This document shows, in pieces, positions 35,831 through 44,517 of a stretch of DNA of 64,000 nt. The stretch comes from Cupriavidus sp. WKF15 (GTDB lineage: Bacteria; Pseudomonadota; Gammaproteobacteria; Burkholderiales; Burkholderiaceae). Each line of letters begins with the position of its first letter. The first letter of the stretch is position 1. A program made the position numbers and the translations under genes. The stretch covers positions 496,001 through 560,000 of the forward strand of contig NZ_CP119574.1 of assembly GCF_029278605.1 (NCBI RefSeq). The letters are read 5' to 3'. Below the pieces are notes generated by a model, which saw only the letters and a list, made by a program, of their open reading frames with translations, made no database searches and was not told where the DNA came from.

Positions 35831-36691
35831 ATGCAACCGACCATTCAACCGTTCTTTGACCCGGCCACCTGGACCGTAACGTACGTGGTGTATCAGGCGG
35901 GGTGTCCGGAGTGCGCCATTATCGACTCGGTGCTGGACTACGACCCCAAGGCGGGGCGGACATCGACAGCAAGTGCCGATAAGGTCATTGCGTTCGTTCG
36001 CGAGCATGCGCTGCGGGTCGAGTGGATTCTCGAAACACATGCGCACGCCGACCATCTCTCTGCTGCCCCTTATCTCAAGCGCCAACTGGGTGGCCGCATT
36101 GCCATCGGCCAGGACATCCGTCGTGTCCAAGGTGTGTTCAAGAAGCTCTTCAATCTCGAACCGGAGTTTCGGCTCGACGGGTCGCAATTCGACCATCTGT
36201 TTGAAGACGGTGAGACGTTCGACATCGGCGGTCTGACCGGCAAGGCGGTTCATGTGCCCGGCCACACCCCCGCCGACATGGCCTACCAGATAGGAGATGC
36301 GGTCTTTGTCGGCGACACGCTGTTCATGCCGGATGTCGGCACTGCCCGCTGCGACTTTCCAGGGGGCAATGCGCATGAGTTGTACCGGTCCATCCGCAAG
36401 CTGCTGGACTTGCCTGGCGAGACGCGACTGTTCATGTGCCACGACTATCCGCCCGAAGGGCGCGGCCCGACTTGGCAGACGACTGTCAGCGCCCAGCGTG
36501 AAGGCAACATCCACGTGCACGATGGCGTGAGCGAGGACCAGTTTGTGGCGATGCGGCGGGCACGTGACGCAACGCTGGCAATGCCGACGCTGATATTGCC
36601 GTCGGTCCAGGTCAACATCCGCGCCGGCGAATTGCCTCCACCCGAGCTCAACGGGGTGCGCTATTTGAAAATCCCGCTCAACGCCTTGTGA
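35831..36691 (+). CDS. blh: MBL-fold persulfide dioxygenase-like hydrolase (Blh/ETHE1 type)
   Basis: A 286-residue metallo-beta-lactamase-fold protein. Metal-site residues are H70, H72, D74 and H75 (THAHADH), H141/H145 (HVPGHTP), D162 (VGDTLF) and H204 (FMCHDYPP). ETHE1-type enzymes use one iron at this site to oxidise glutathione persulfide to sulfite. AAGGAGG lies 5 nt before the ATG. With bigR and the YeeE/YedE pair divergent, this matches Blh of the Xylella/Agrobacterium bigR operon. Confidence 0.9.
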   Translation: MQPTIQPFFDPATWTVTYVVYQAGCPECAIIDSVLDYDPKAGRTSTASADKVIAFVREHALRVEWILETHAHADHLSAAPYLKRQLGGRIAIGQDIRRVQGVFKKLFNLEPEFRLDGSQFDHLFEDGETFDIGGLTGKAVHVPGHTPADMAYQIGDAVFVGDTLFMPDVGTARCDFPGGNAHELYRSIRKLLDLPGETRLFMCHDYPPEGRGPTWQTTVSAQREGNIHVHDGVSEDQFVAMRRARDATLAMPTLILPSVQVNIRAGELPPPELNGVRYLKIPLNAL

Positions 36692-36938
36692 TGGGCGATA
36701 GTAGCTGCGAATTGACAGTTTGGGTTTCTGTGCAAGTCCCTAGCCGCTCCGATGCCGGGCAGAGTCGGAGTGCCGGGTATTGGGTGAATGGCTAGACTCG
36801 GTCGCTACGTTAACCAAAAACACTTCGCTTCTGTGAGACTTCTCCAGAACAAGAAATCTAACGATTAGGTCGGCTAACGCCTTGCGTCAGTGGGTCGTTT
36901 GAGCTGTGCCCCCTGACACAGAGAAGGGCCATGTAAAG
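36692..36938. other. Gap after the dioxygenase gene
   Basis: CTCCGA (36749-36754) can pair with TCGGAG (36767-36772) as a short hairpin, possibly a terminator without a T-run. No gene recognised. Confidence 0.35.
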
Positions 36939-38054
36939 ATGCACTTCGGTATCAGAGCAAATCTTGGTCAATTCCTGCAGCAACTACTGCAGGTTCTGCT
37001 CGTTGGCCTGACCATCGGGATGATGCGCAACGTTGTACCCGCGTTGGCCGAGTCTTAATTCGGCGTGCCACGCGGTTCATTCATGCTCTTGGTAGCCTTT
37101 GTCGTCGCCTTCGGCTTTGTGAAGGGCGCGATGAACTTCGTCGCGGGCCGTATGGCCGAACATTTTGGGCGAAAGCGAGTACTGCTGCTTGGCTGGCTCG
37201 TTGCCTTGCCAATACCCGCTTTGGTGTACTTGGCGACCAGTTGGTCGTGGATTGTGTTCGCGACCATCCTGCTCGGTATAAACCAAGGTCTGACCTGGTC
37301 CATGACTCAGACTGCGAAGCTCGATATCACGCGGGCGGACCAGCGGGGCTTGGTGATTGGTCTGAATGAATTGTCCGGTTACGTCGGCGTGGCGCTTGCT
37401 GGCGTTGTCACTGGATACCTCGCCTCGCTGCTCGGCCCACGGCAAGGTTTGCTCTGGTTCGGCGGCGTGGTCATCGGACTGGCCACGATTCTCGCTCGGC
37501 TCTCAGTGGTCGAGACCCCGCCTTGGGCGCGAGAAGAAGTAAAGCAACACGCAAGTCCGGCGGCACCAGCACTGCGCCCGAAATATCCGGAAGCGATTGG
37601 GCCGCAACCCACCACTGCAGAGATGTTTGCGCTGATGACCTGGCGTGACCGACGGATGGCAGCACTTTGCCAGGCTGGGATGGTCGAAAAGTTCGTCGAT
37701 GCCCTGGTCTGGGTGTTCTGGCCTGTTTATCTGCATCAGCGCGGGGTGAGCCTGCCTGGAATTGGGTGGATTGTCGGCGTCTATGGCTTTACCTGGGGTG
37801 CGGCACAGTTTTTCACCGGTAAGCTGTCGGACCGCATTGGCCGCCATCTTCTCAACACCTTTGGTATGTGGATTTGCGGCGCAGCTGTTGCGCTAATGTC
37901 GCTCGGCTCGGGCTCAACCTGGTGGAGCGCCCCTGCCGTGATAACCGGACTCGGTATGGCCATGCTTTACCCAAACCTGAGCGCGGCGGTCGCCGATATT
38001 GCCCATCCGGATTCGAGAGCTTCGGCCATCGGCATCTACCGATTTTAGCGTAAC
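36939..38054 (+). pseudogene. MFS transporter disrupted by two nonsense codons and an IS5 element
   Basis: From ATG 36939 the frame reads MHFGIRANLGQFLQQLLQVL..PALAES then TAA (37056-37058), and continues FGVPRGSFMLLVAFVV.. uninterrupted for 329 codons to IGIYRF and TAG (38046-38048), then R-N-L. Relatives have Glu and Trp at the two stop positions, so each is a single-base change. The MFS loops GRMAEHFGRKR and GKLSDRIGRH are intact. The frame runs into the CTAG duplication of the IS5 element, which removes the 3' end. A 327-residue product starting downstream of the first stop is possible but would lack helix 1. Confidence 0.85.
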
Positions 38055-38075
38055 CTAGGGAAAGACTGACCCGCT

Positions 38076-38979
38076 GTGCGACACGTGCTGCTGCCCACAG
38101 CGTGTCGAATGCCAAGTAGTAGGGGCGGCAAAGCTCGCTCTTGTCTTGTCGTATCCCAAGCGCCGAAGGAAAGCGTTTGGAACTGCGACCTGTTGTGCGA
38201 CCAACAGTTGCCTATCCAGACATGCTCAACTGGTAACGGCTGGGTATGAAGCTTTGGAGACAACGTGCCTCTCGATTGACGGCTCGCCCCGGTGACGGGA
38301 AGGGTCGACACTGCCAGCCATCGGCGGTGTGGGGTGCCAGGCAAGTTCCGCATGCGTAACGTAAGTGAATTGTTGATAAACCTCGTCATTTCCAAAGGGC
38401 CAAAACGGCTGACAGGCCCTGACCAAAAGGTGTGCAGCCGGTTGCTCCTCTAATCAGAAGGAGCACGTCGTCACAAGCGCTGCCGGGGGAAAGACAGACG
38501 CTAAACGGATAGGCCCGGGAACAGTCGGGTCGGCAAGAACGGGAACGTGGTAAGCCCGACTCTCTGCCGAGGTTCGGAACATCGAATCGTTGGCAAGCGA
38601 CCCGCGAGGGAAGCTGTTGGGGAAGCGGGTAAGAGAACGCGGAAAAAGCGAATGCCGATCTGTAATGGAACGGATAGGGGTTCGAACTTTGCCCCGGCCC
38701 GAAAGGGCGCAGACTTCCGCGAGGTGTGGCTGTCGCAGGCCAGTATTTGAGGTTCGACGAAGGGAAGCTTGGGAGAGGCTGCCTCGTTGCAGTTCAGCGC
38801 CCTCGTCTCAGCAATGGGATGAATCAACGATACGACGTTTGCGAAGGTCTTGAGCAGTACGGCGAGACCGGTATCAACTGATGATGCTTTAGCTGTGCTT
38901 GAGCCGTTTGCGGTGAAAGTCGCTTGGGCGGTTCTTTGGGGAGGGGGCGGCAGTGATGCTGTCTCCTTACCCGCTTAAT
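38076..38979 (+). ncRNA. ORF-less group II intron, copy A (degenerate)
   Basis: Starts GTGCGACACGTGCTGC, matching the group II 5' consensus GTGYG, and ends in AAT. A domain V-like hairpin lies at 38901-38934 (GAGCCGTTTGCG..GGGCGGTTC), followed by a 45-nt domain VI region (TTTGGGGAGGGGGCGGC..). It aligns end to end with copy B. Domain V pairing is weaker than in copy B, so this copy may not splice. No intron-encoded protein is present; a maturase would have to act in trans. It lies just inside the left terminus of the IS5 element. Confidence 0.8.
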
Positions 38980-39047
38980 CAGCGCGGCAGTCATCTGTGA
39001 GTGGCGTGTAAGCGTTGTCATGTGCATGCCCACGATATGAGTCGGAG

Positions 39048-40016
39048 ATGAAGCGACAGATCAGTTTTGCGGAAGCGGAAAGCCACGGCAAGAAGCGGGT
39101 GACGCGACGCGAGCGCTTCCTGACGGAGATGGAGAGTTTGGTGCCGTGGACGCGCCTGATTGCGGCGGTCGAGCCGTACTACCCCAAGGGCAAACGTGGA
39201 CGGCCGCCGATCGGTCTGGAGCGGATGCTGCGCATCTACTTCCTGCAGCAGTGGTACGGGTTGTCGGACGAAGCGCTGGAAGACGCGCTGTACGACAGCA
39301 TGGCGATGCGGGCGTTTGCCGGGGTCGACCTGGCGGTCGAAGCGGTGCCAGACGCGACCACGCTGCTGAAGTTTCGCCGCCTGCTCGTCGAGCATGAACT
39401 GACGCGAAAGCTGTTCGACGAGATCGGCATCATGTTGTGCGAGCGGGGGCTGATGATGAAGGAAGGCACGATTGTGGATGCCACTATCATCGAGGCGCCG
39501 CCGTCGACCAAGAACAAGGAGAAGAGCCGCGACCCGGAGATGCACCAGACCAAGAAGGGTAATGAATGGCATTTTGGTATGAAGGCACATGTCGGCGTGG
39601 ATGCGGCTTCGCGGCTGGTGCACAGCGTGGTGGGCACGGCGGCCAACGAGTCGGATGTGTCGCAGGCGCATGCCTTGCTGCATGGCCACGAGAAGCTCGC
39701 GTTTGGCGACGCGGGCTACACGGTCGTGGACAAGCGCAAGGAGATGCAAGGCAAGTCCGTGAAGTGGCGGGTGGCCGTCAAGCGCGGCAAGATCAAGGCG
39801 ATGCGTGACGGTGCGTTCAAGGAGCTCCTGATCGCCGTGGAGCGGACCAAGGCCCAGATTCGGGCGCGGGTCGAGCATCCGTTCCACGTCATCAAGAATC
39901 TCTTCGGTCATCGCAAGGTTCGCTACAAGGGCCTGGTCAAGAACACGGCGCAGTTGTTCAGCCTGTTTGGTCTGGCGAATCTGGTGCTCGCCAGGAAGCT
40001 GTTGTTGGCCTCATAG
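39048..40016 (+). CDS. IS5-family DDE transposase
   Basis: A 322-residue transposase starting MKRQISFAEAESHGKKRVTR, typical for the IS5 group. Catalytic residues are D144 (TIVDATIIEAP), D221 (AFGDAGYT) and E276 (RVEHPFHVIKNLFG). The frame is intact. ATG 39048 directly follows GTCGGAG. The element's ends are now split by introns, so transposition would be impaired even if the protein is made. Confidence 0.93.
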   Translation: MKRQISFAEAESHGKKRVTRRERFLTEMESLVPWTRLIAAVEPYYPKGKRGRPPIGLERMLRIYFLQQWYGLSDEALEDALYDSMAMRAFAGVDLAVEAVPDATTLLKFRRLLVEHELTRKLFDEIGIMLCERGLMMKEGTIVDATIIEAPPSTKNKEKSRDPEMHQTKKGNEWHFGMKAHVGVDAASRLVHSVVGTAANESDVSQAHALLHGHEKLAFGDAGYTVVDKRKEMQGKSVKWRVAVKRGKIKAMRDGAFKELLIAVERTKAQIRARVEHPFHVIKNLFGHRKVRYKGLVKNTAQLFSLFGLANLVLARKLLLAS

Positions 40017-40058
40017 GGGAGCAATCCGTCCTGAGCGCGCAAAGCGCGCCAGGAAAGG

Positions 40059-41425
40059 GAGCCTGTCAGATTTTTAGTGTGCCGAGGTCATGAGACGATT
40101 ACGGAAACGTCCAATGACCGACACGACAGTGAACAAGAAGAGCAAGAACCCGAAGGCACCGAAGCTGTTTCCCGATGAGCTGATCGATCAACTGCTGGCC
40201 CAGGTGCAGAGCAAGGATGCCGAGTCGATCCTGGGCGAATCGGGCTTGGCCGGCCAGCTCAAGAAGCAGTTGGCCGAGCGTATGCTCGCCGCCGAGTTGA
40301 GTCACCATCTGGATAACGAGGCCGAGCAAGGCAAGACCGGCAACCACCGCAACGGCACCAGCCCCAAGACGGTCCTGACGCCCAACGGTGAGCTGAATCT
40401 GGATATTCCGCGCGATCGGCAGGCGACGTTCGAGCCCCAATTGGTCGGCAAGTATCAACGCCGGCTGCCTGGCTTCGACGACCACGTCATCAGCATGTAT
40501 GCGCGCGGCATGAGCGTGCGCGAGATTCAGGGCCATCTGCTGGAGCTGTACGGGCTGCAGGTATCGCCCGATCTGATTTCCACGGTCACCGACGAGGTGC
40601 TGGCTGACGTCGAGCAATGGCAGCAACGCCCGCTCGAGGCCATGTATCCGATCGTGTACTTTGACGCGCTACGACTGAAGATTCGCGACGAAGGCACGGT
40701 CAAGAACAAGGCGGTCTATCTGGCGCTGGGCATCCGCGCCGACGGCCGCAAGGAAGTGCTAGGTCTGTGGATCGAGCAAACCGAAGGCGCCAAGTTCTGG
40801 CTGAAGGTCTTCAACGAACTGAAGAACCGCGGCTTGCACGACGTCCTGATCGCGGTGGTCGACGGCTTGCGCGGCTTCCCCGAGGCGATCGAGGCGGTCT
40901 ATCCGGCCGCGCAAATCCAGACCTGCATCGTGCATCTGATCCGCAATTCGCTGAATCTGGCGAGCTGGAAGGACCGTAAGCCGTTGGCTGCCGCGCTCAA
41001 GCCGATCTATCAGGCCGCCACGGCCGAGGCGGCGGCCGCAGCGCTCGACACCTTTGCGGGAAGTGAGTGGGGACGCAAATTCCCTACCGTCGCGGCCATG
41101 TGGCAGCGCCAATGGGAACAGGTGATTCCCTTCTTCGTCTATCCGCCTGAGGTGCGTCGAATCATCTATACGACAAACGCCATCGAGAGCATGCACATGC
41201 AGTTGCGCAAGATCGTCAAGAATCGCGGCCACTTCCCCAGCGACGAGGCCGCCAGCAAACTGCTGTATCTGGCCTTGCGCAACATCGAAAAGGATTGGAA
41301 GATGCCACCTATCACCTGGCGGCAAGCAGTCAATCAGTTCGCCATTCTGTTTGGCGAGCGATTCACCTCCGCCATGAGCTGAGATTTTTTAACCGACCTC
41401 AGCACACAAAATTCCTGACACCTCC
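40059..41425 (+). mobile_element. IS256-family element inserted in the IS5 3' region
   Basis: A 1367-bp element. Inner terminal repeats TGTCAGATTTTTAGTGTGCC (from 40064) and reverse complement TGTCAGGAATTTTGTGTGCT (to 41420) are both followed inward by GAGGTC. An 8-bp duplication AGGAAAGG flanks it (40051-40058 and 41426-41433) if the ends are set 5 bp outside TGTCAG. Removing it rejoins the IS5 tail as GCGCCAGGAAAGGTGCGAA. Confidence 0.85.
40114..41382 (+). CDS. IS256-family DDE transposase
   Basis: A 422-residue transposase from ATG 40114 (an in-frame ATG at 40090 adds MRRLRKRP). Catalytic D184 (VYFDALRLKIRDEG), D250 (AVVDGLRGFP) and E358 (TTNAIESMHMQLRK) match the family signature. Intact and probably functional. 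Confidence 0.94.
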   Translation: MTDTTVNKKSKNPKAPKLFPDELIDQLLAQVQSKDAESILGESGLAGQLKKQLAERMLAAELSHHLDNEAEQGKTGNHRNGTSPKTVLTPNGELNLDIPRDRQATFEPQLVGKYQRRLPGFDDHVISMYARGMSVREIQGHLLELYGLQVSPDLISTVTDEVLADVEQWQQRPLEAMYPIVYFDALRLKIRDEGTVKNKAVYLALGIRADGRKEVLGLWIEQTEGAKFWLKVFNELKNRGLHDVLIAVVDGLRGFPEAIEAVYPAAQIQTCIVHLIRNSLNLASWKDRKPLAAALKPIYQAATAEAAAAALDTFAGSEWGRKFPTVAAMWQRQWEQVIPFFVYPPEVRRIIYTTNAIESMHMQLRKIVKNRGHFPSDEAASKLLYLALRNIEKDWKMPPITWRQAVNQFAILFGERFTSAMS

Positions 41426-41528
41426 AGGAAAGGTGCGAAACGAGAGAAAAAATGGCTTGAATCGGCCCATCTCTCCCGCGTTGCGAAAATCGAAATCCTT
41501 GGCTTGTGCAACATCAAGCGCAAACCTC

Positions 41529-42434
41529 ATTAGCGGGTAAGGGAACGACGTCACCGTCGCCCCCTCCCCAAAGAACCGTACGTGCGAGTTTCCCCGCATA
41601 CGGCTCGCGCATGGCTAAAGCACCGTTGCCCGGCGCCGGCCTTTCCATACAGCACAAGACCTTCGCATACGTCATATCGTTGGCCCATCTCATTGCTGAG
41701 GCGGAGGCGCTGAACTGCCGTAAAACAACGACAGTCTCTTCCAAGCTGCCCCGCGTTGGACCGCAAATACTGGTTCGCGACAGCCACACCTCGCGCAAGT
41801 CTGCACCCTTTCAGGTCGGAGCAAAGTTTGAACTCCTATCCGGACGATTACAGTCTGGCATTCGCTTTTTGCGCGTTCTCTTACCCGCTTCCCCAACAGC
41901 TTCCCTCACGGGTCGCTTGCCAACGATTCGATGTTCTAAATGTTGGCAGAGAATCGGGCTTACCACGTTCCCGTTCTTGCCGACCTCGGCGATACCTCCA
42001 GCCCGAGGACTGTCCGTTTAGCGCCCGCCTATCCCACGGCAGCCCTGATGACGACGTGCCCCTACTGATCAAAGGAGCAACCAGCTGCTTACCTTTTGGT
42101 CAGGGCCTACCAGCCGCTTTGGCCCATCGGAATTGACGCGGTTTATCAGCGATTCACATCTGTTGCGCATGCGGAAATTTCCTAGTCCCTACACCGCGTT
42201 GCGGCTTGCAGCGTCGCCACCATTCGTCGCCGAATCATGACGTCTTTCGACGGGTACATTGTCCCCGGAGCTTCAGACCCGACGATTACTCATCACGCCT
42301 GTCCAGGTAGGAGACTGCTGGTCGTACAGCAGGTCACAGCACACTAGTACCGTATGTGACAAGACAAGAACGAACTTCGCTGCCCGCTGAAACTTGACTA
42401 CCGACACGCCGCGGGCAAGCAGCACGTGTCGCAC
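41529..42434 (-). ncRNA. ORF-less group II intron, copy B
   Basis: On the minus strand it begins GTGCGACACGTGCTGCTTGC at 42434 and ends AAT at 41529. A canonical 34-nt domain V is at 41573-41606: GAGCCGTATGCG, then GGGAAACT, then CGCACGTACGGTTC, with the catalytic AGC triad and GAAA-like loop. A domain VI stem follows (GGGGGCGACGG..). It is homologous to copy A along its length and has no reading frame for an intron protein. Lies just inside the right terminus of the IS5 element. Confidence 0.88.
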
Positions 42435-42451
42435 GATCAGCGATTCCCTAG

Positions 42452-42679
42452 AGAGGGTGCTCTGCGCTTATGGGTGTGGTGCTTCTGCACGTTAGCGTGG
42501 TGCCGCAACGCGCCATTGACGCGCTTCGCGGCAAACAGTGGCACATAGTCTTGAATCCGCGCCTCTACAATGAAGTCCTGCAACGCTTCAATGTAAATTT
42601 TCCACATCGGCCCCCTCGGCGAAAAAAAAGCGAACCGAAGTTCGCACTGATTCCGACTGGGCGTGCGCGCTAGGAAATA
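42452..42679. other. Right flank of the IS5 element, no recognised gene
   Basis: A 67-codon plus-strand frame (42470-42673) reads ..GKQWHIVLNPRLYNEVLQRF.. and looks slightly protein-like but has no homolog I recognise. It could be debris, and I do not see the MFS gene resume here. Confidence 0.3.
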
Positions 42680-43183
42680 CTATAGGGCAGGGCCAACACC
42701 TTTGTCGTGGGCCAAATGCTTTGTGGTGTTCTTGGCCGTTTCGTCGGACGCGCCGGCGGGCGTCGAAAAGGCCGATTGCCATGCTACTAGGACAGATTCG
42801 CTTCCTGTGGGCGCGTTCTTCGCGAGGTTTTCGAATAACTCTTGCGTATCGCGCTGACATTGCTGGAGGTGCGCTTGGGCGGCCGTCGAGAATTCGCCGT
42901 GAATGCTCGACAGGATTTCGGAGACCTGCCGGCTGTACGATGCCGCCTTTTCGGCTATGGGCTGGGTCAGGTGCACAGGCAGGGAAGCCCACTCTTGCTG
43001 GTTGTTGGCCGAAAGCGTCTTGCCCAGGATTTCATGATTTTCGGCGATAGTTGATTTGACTACTTGCAGATTTAGCTCAGCCAGCTTTTCGATGCCTTCG
43101 AAGGCTATGGTCGCCAGACCAAGGAGCCTTTCCACGCCCGCTTTCTGCGCGGAGATGGATTGTTCGGGGATGGGAGTGCTCAT
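42680..43183 (-). CDS. Phasin family protein (PHB granule-associated)
   Basis: A 167-residue, mostly helical amphipathic protein: ISAQKAGVERLLGLATIAFE, then GIEKLAELNLQVVKSTIAEN, the phasin N-terminal pattern. Phasins coat polyhydroxybutyrate granules and control their size and number. ATG 43183 with GGAGCAGTG upstream is chosen over a longer frame. The C-terminal region (NLAKNAPTGSESVLVAWQSA) is typical of betaproteobacterial phasins. Monocistronic. Confidence 0.88.
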   Translation of the reverse strand: MSTPIPEQSISAQKAGVERLLGLATIAFEGIEKLAELNLQVVKSTIAENHEILGKTLSANNQQEWASLPVHLTQPIAEKAASYSRQVSEILSSIHGEFSTAAQAHLQQCQRDTQELFENLAKNAPTGSESVLVAWQSAFSTPAGASDETAKNTTKHLAHDKGVGPAL

Positions 43184-43475
43184 CACTGCTCCATAGGTGA
43201 GGCTGCGAGTGTTCGAGGGGAACTCTGAATCAGGACACAAGTAGTGCGCCGCCAAGTGGAAGTTTTTGCTGCGTTGCGGCAAAAATCATTCTAGGGGCGA
43301 TTGCTCGGAAGTCAACTGTTTTTCGCTTGGGCAGGCTTGCGCGCTCGTAATGAAGTCGAGTTTCCGGTTGGCCGAAGAGTCCGTGGCAGAAAACAACCGA
43401 TATCAGCGCCTTCCCGCACTTGGTTACCAAATCGTCATTTGGATTGTGTCCAATGCACGGGGCTCAGGCGCCGCC

Positions 43476-43850
43476 TTACTCGGTCCATTCCGCATCAACC
43501 TCCCGCAGCAGGTGCCCCGCGAGAATGTAGTCCCCAAAACTACTTGCCTTCGCTTCCAATGCCGCCAGGGCATTAGCTGCGAGCCGGTCTAGATTGAACT
43601 GGCAGTACAGGTTTCGTTGCCGGAACGTCGTCTTCGGGCGCTGGAGGCCAGCAATCAATGCTGCTCGCGAACTGACCGCAATGCTCTCGTGACCGCGATA
43701 CGCGACGCGTATCCCAACCTGGTCGCCAAGGCGGGCGAGTTCGATGGCGTCCTGCCACCCTGACTCATACTGCAAGTCGAGCGTGGTTATCTCCGTGCTA
43801 TCGAGAAGACGCAGTGCTTCACTTCTGCTCTTCGCGCTTGCTCTCGTCAC
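43476..43850 (-). CDS. Uncharacterised GDYILAGHLL-family protein
   Basis: A 124-residue protein without a signal peptide. It shares with 22711-23142 the blocks GWQDAIELARLGD, TFRQRNLYCQFNL and GDYILAGHLL. Start GTG 43850 has GGGGAG 4 nt upstream and overlaps the stop of the small upstream frame as GTGA, so it is probably translated by coupling. The conserved Tyr/Cys/Arg-rich middle suggests a folded binding domain, but no known family or function is recognised. Confidence 0.7.
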   Translation of the reverse strand: MTRASAKSRSEALRLLDSTEITTLDLQYESGWQDAIELARLGDQVGIRVAYRGHESIAVSSRAALIAGLQRPKTTFRQRNLYCQFNLDRLAANALAALEAKASSFGDYILAGHLLREVDAEWTE

Positions 43851-44014
43851 GGTGCTCCCCCCTTCACTTCATCGGGACCGCCTTTGTTGCAGCGCGGTAA
43901 TTCATATACGCTAACCGCTGCGGCGAGATTGCGCAATGCAATTTCGTCGCTTGGGAGCATGTGGTTGGGAAGGTTGTAGGCGGGCCATATGGCCCGCTGG
44001 TGTAAGTTGGACAT
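43847..44014 (-). CDS. Small protein upstream of the GDYILAGHLL-family gene
   Basis: A 55-residue frame (MSNLHQRAIWPAYNLPNHML..). Its TGA overlaps the next start in GTGA. The ribosome site is weak. It may be a short leader or a real partner; no family recognised. Confidence 0.45.
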   Translation of the reverse strand: MSNLHQRAIWPAYNLPNHMLPSDEIALRNLAAAVSVYELPRCNKGGPDEVKGGAP

Positions 44015-44058
44015 CGCATGATGATGACGACGAAACGTCAGCATGCCAGGGTGAGACC

Positions 44059-44385
44059 TCATTCCGTCAAGGGAACGCCGGGAAGGAACTCCACGCCAGT
44101 TCGCTTCACAAGTTCGCGGTAGCTGATGGGACGGCCGGCGCGTGCGGAATCTGAGTTTTCAATCCAGTGAGCCCAAGCTCGATGGGACGTCGGGTCGTAC
44201 ACAAGCTTGAACCGGTATTGCGGCACCTACACTTGGTCGGGTCCAATGGTGTTTGGGGCGGCAGTCCCGAACACCGGTCCCGTAATGACGTACACATCCC
44301 CCGTGGCGCGCTGGACGTACTTTCGTGTTGCCTTCTCGATGCCCGCCCAGCTCCTTCTATTATTCTGCGGGGCCTGGGGACCATA
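44059..44385 (-). pseudogene. DNA/RNA non-specific endonuclease (NUC1) C-terminal remnant
   Basis: The frame reads GPQAPQNNRRSWAGIEKATR, KYVQRATGDVYVITGPVFG..TIGPDQV, a TAG, then VPQYRFKLVYDPTSHRAWAH..ISYRELVKRTGVEFLPG. This is the second half of the NUC1 nuclease fold (..MVPQ.P.NN..W..IE...R.......VYVITGP). Relatives have Trp at the TAG. The catalytic DRGH region is lost upstream. Decayed. Confidence 0.6.
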
Positions 44386-44517
44386 TTTTATGCAGACCCA
44401 ATGTGTTCAGATATCAGGTGTTCCCCGTGTGCACAACTTGGCTGCCCACACCGCAAGCCGATCGACGTTCTCGGGTAATACGCGATCAGTTGAGCAGGCT
44501 GGCCATTGCCCTGGTGT

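Larger units (their letters stand above)
38059..42447 (+). mobile_element. IS5-family element expanded by two group II introns and an IS256
   Basis: Bounded by CTAG on both sides (38055-38058 and 42448-42451), the 4-bp target duplication of IS5-group elements. The related ends are GGAAAGACTGACC (left) and GGAATCGCTGATC (right, reverse complement), 9 of 13 identical. Subtracting intron A (904 nt), intron B (906 nt) and the IS256 with its duplication (1375 nt) leaves 1204 bp, the normal size of an IS5 element with a single 322-residue transposase. The agreement of size, ends and duplication makes this reading strong. Confidence 0.85.

Noticed and set aside
38680..38700. GGTTCGAAC, a tRNA T-loop-like string
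   Set aside because: No cloverleaf can be drawn around it; it lies inside group II intron copy A.
38500..42020. The inverted similar sequences first read as copies of an unknown IS
   Set aside because: Domain V-type hairpins, GTGCG starts and the size balance of the host IS5 element fit group II introns better.
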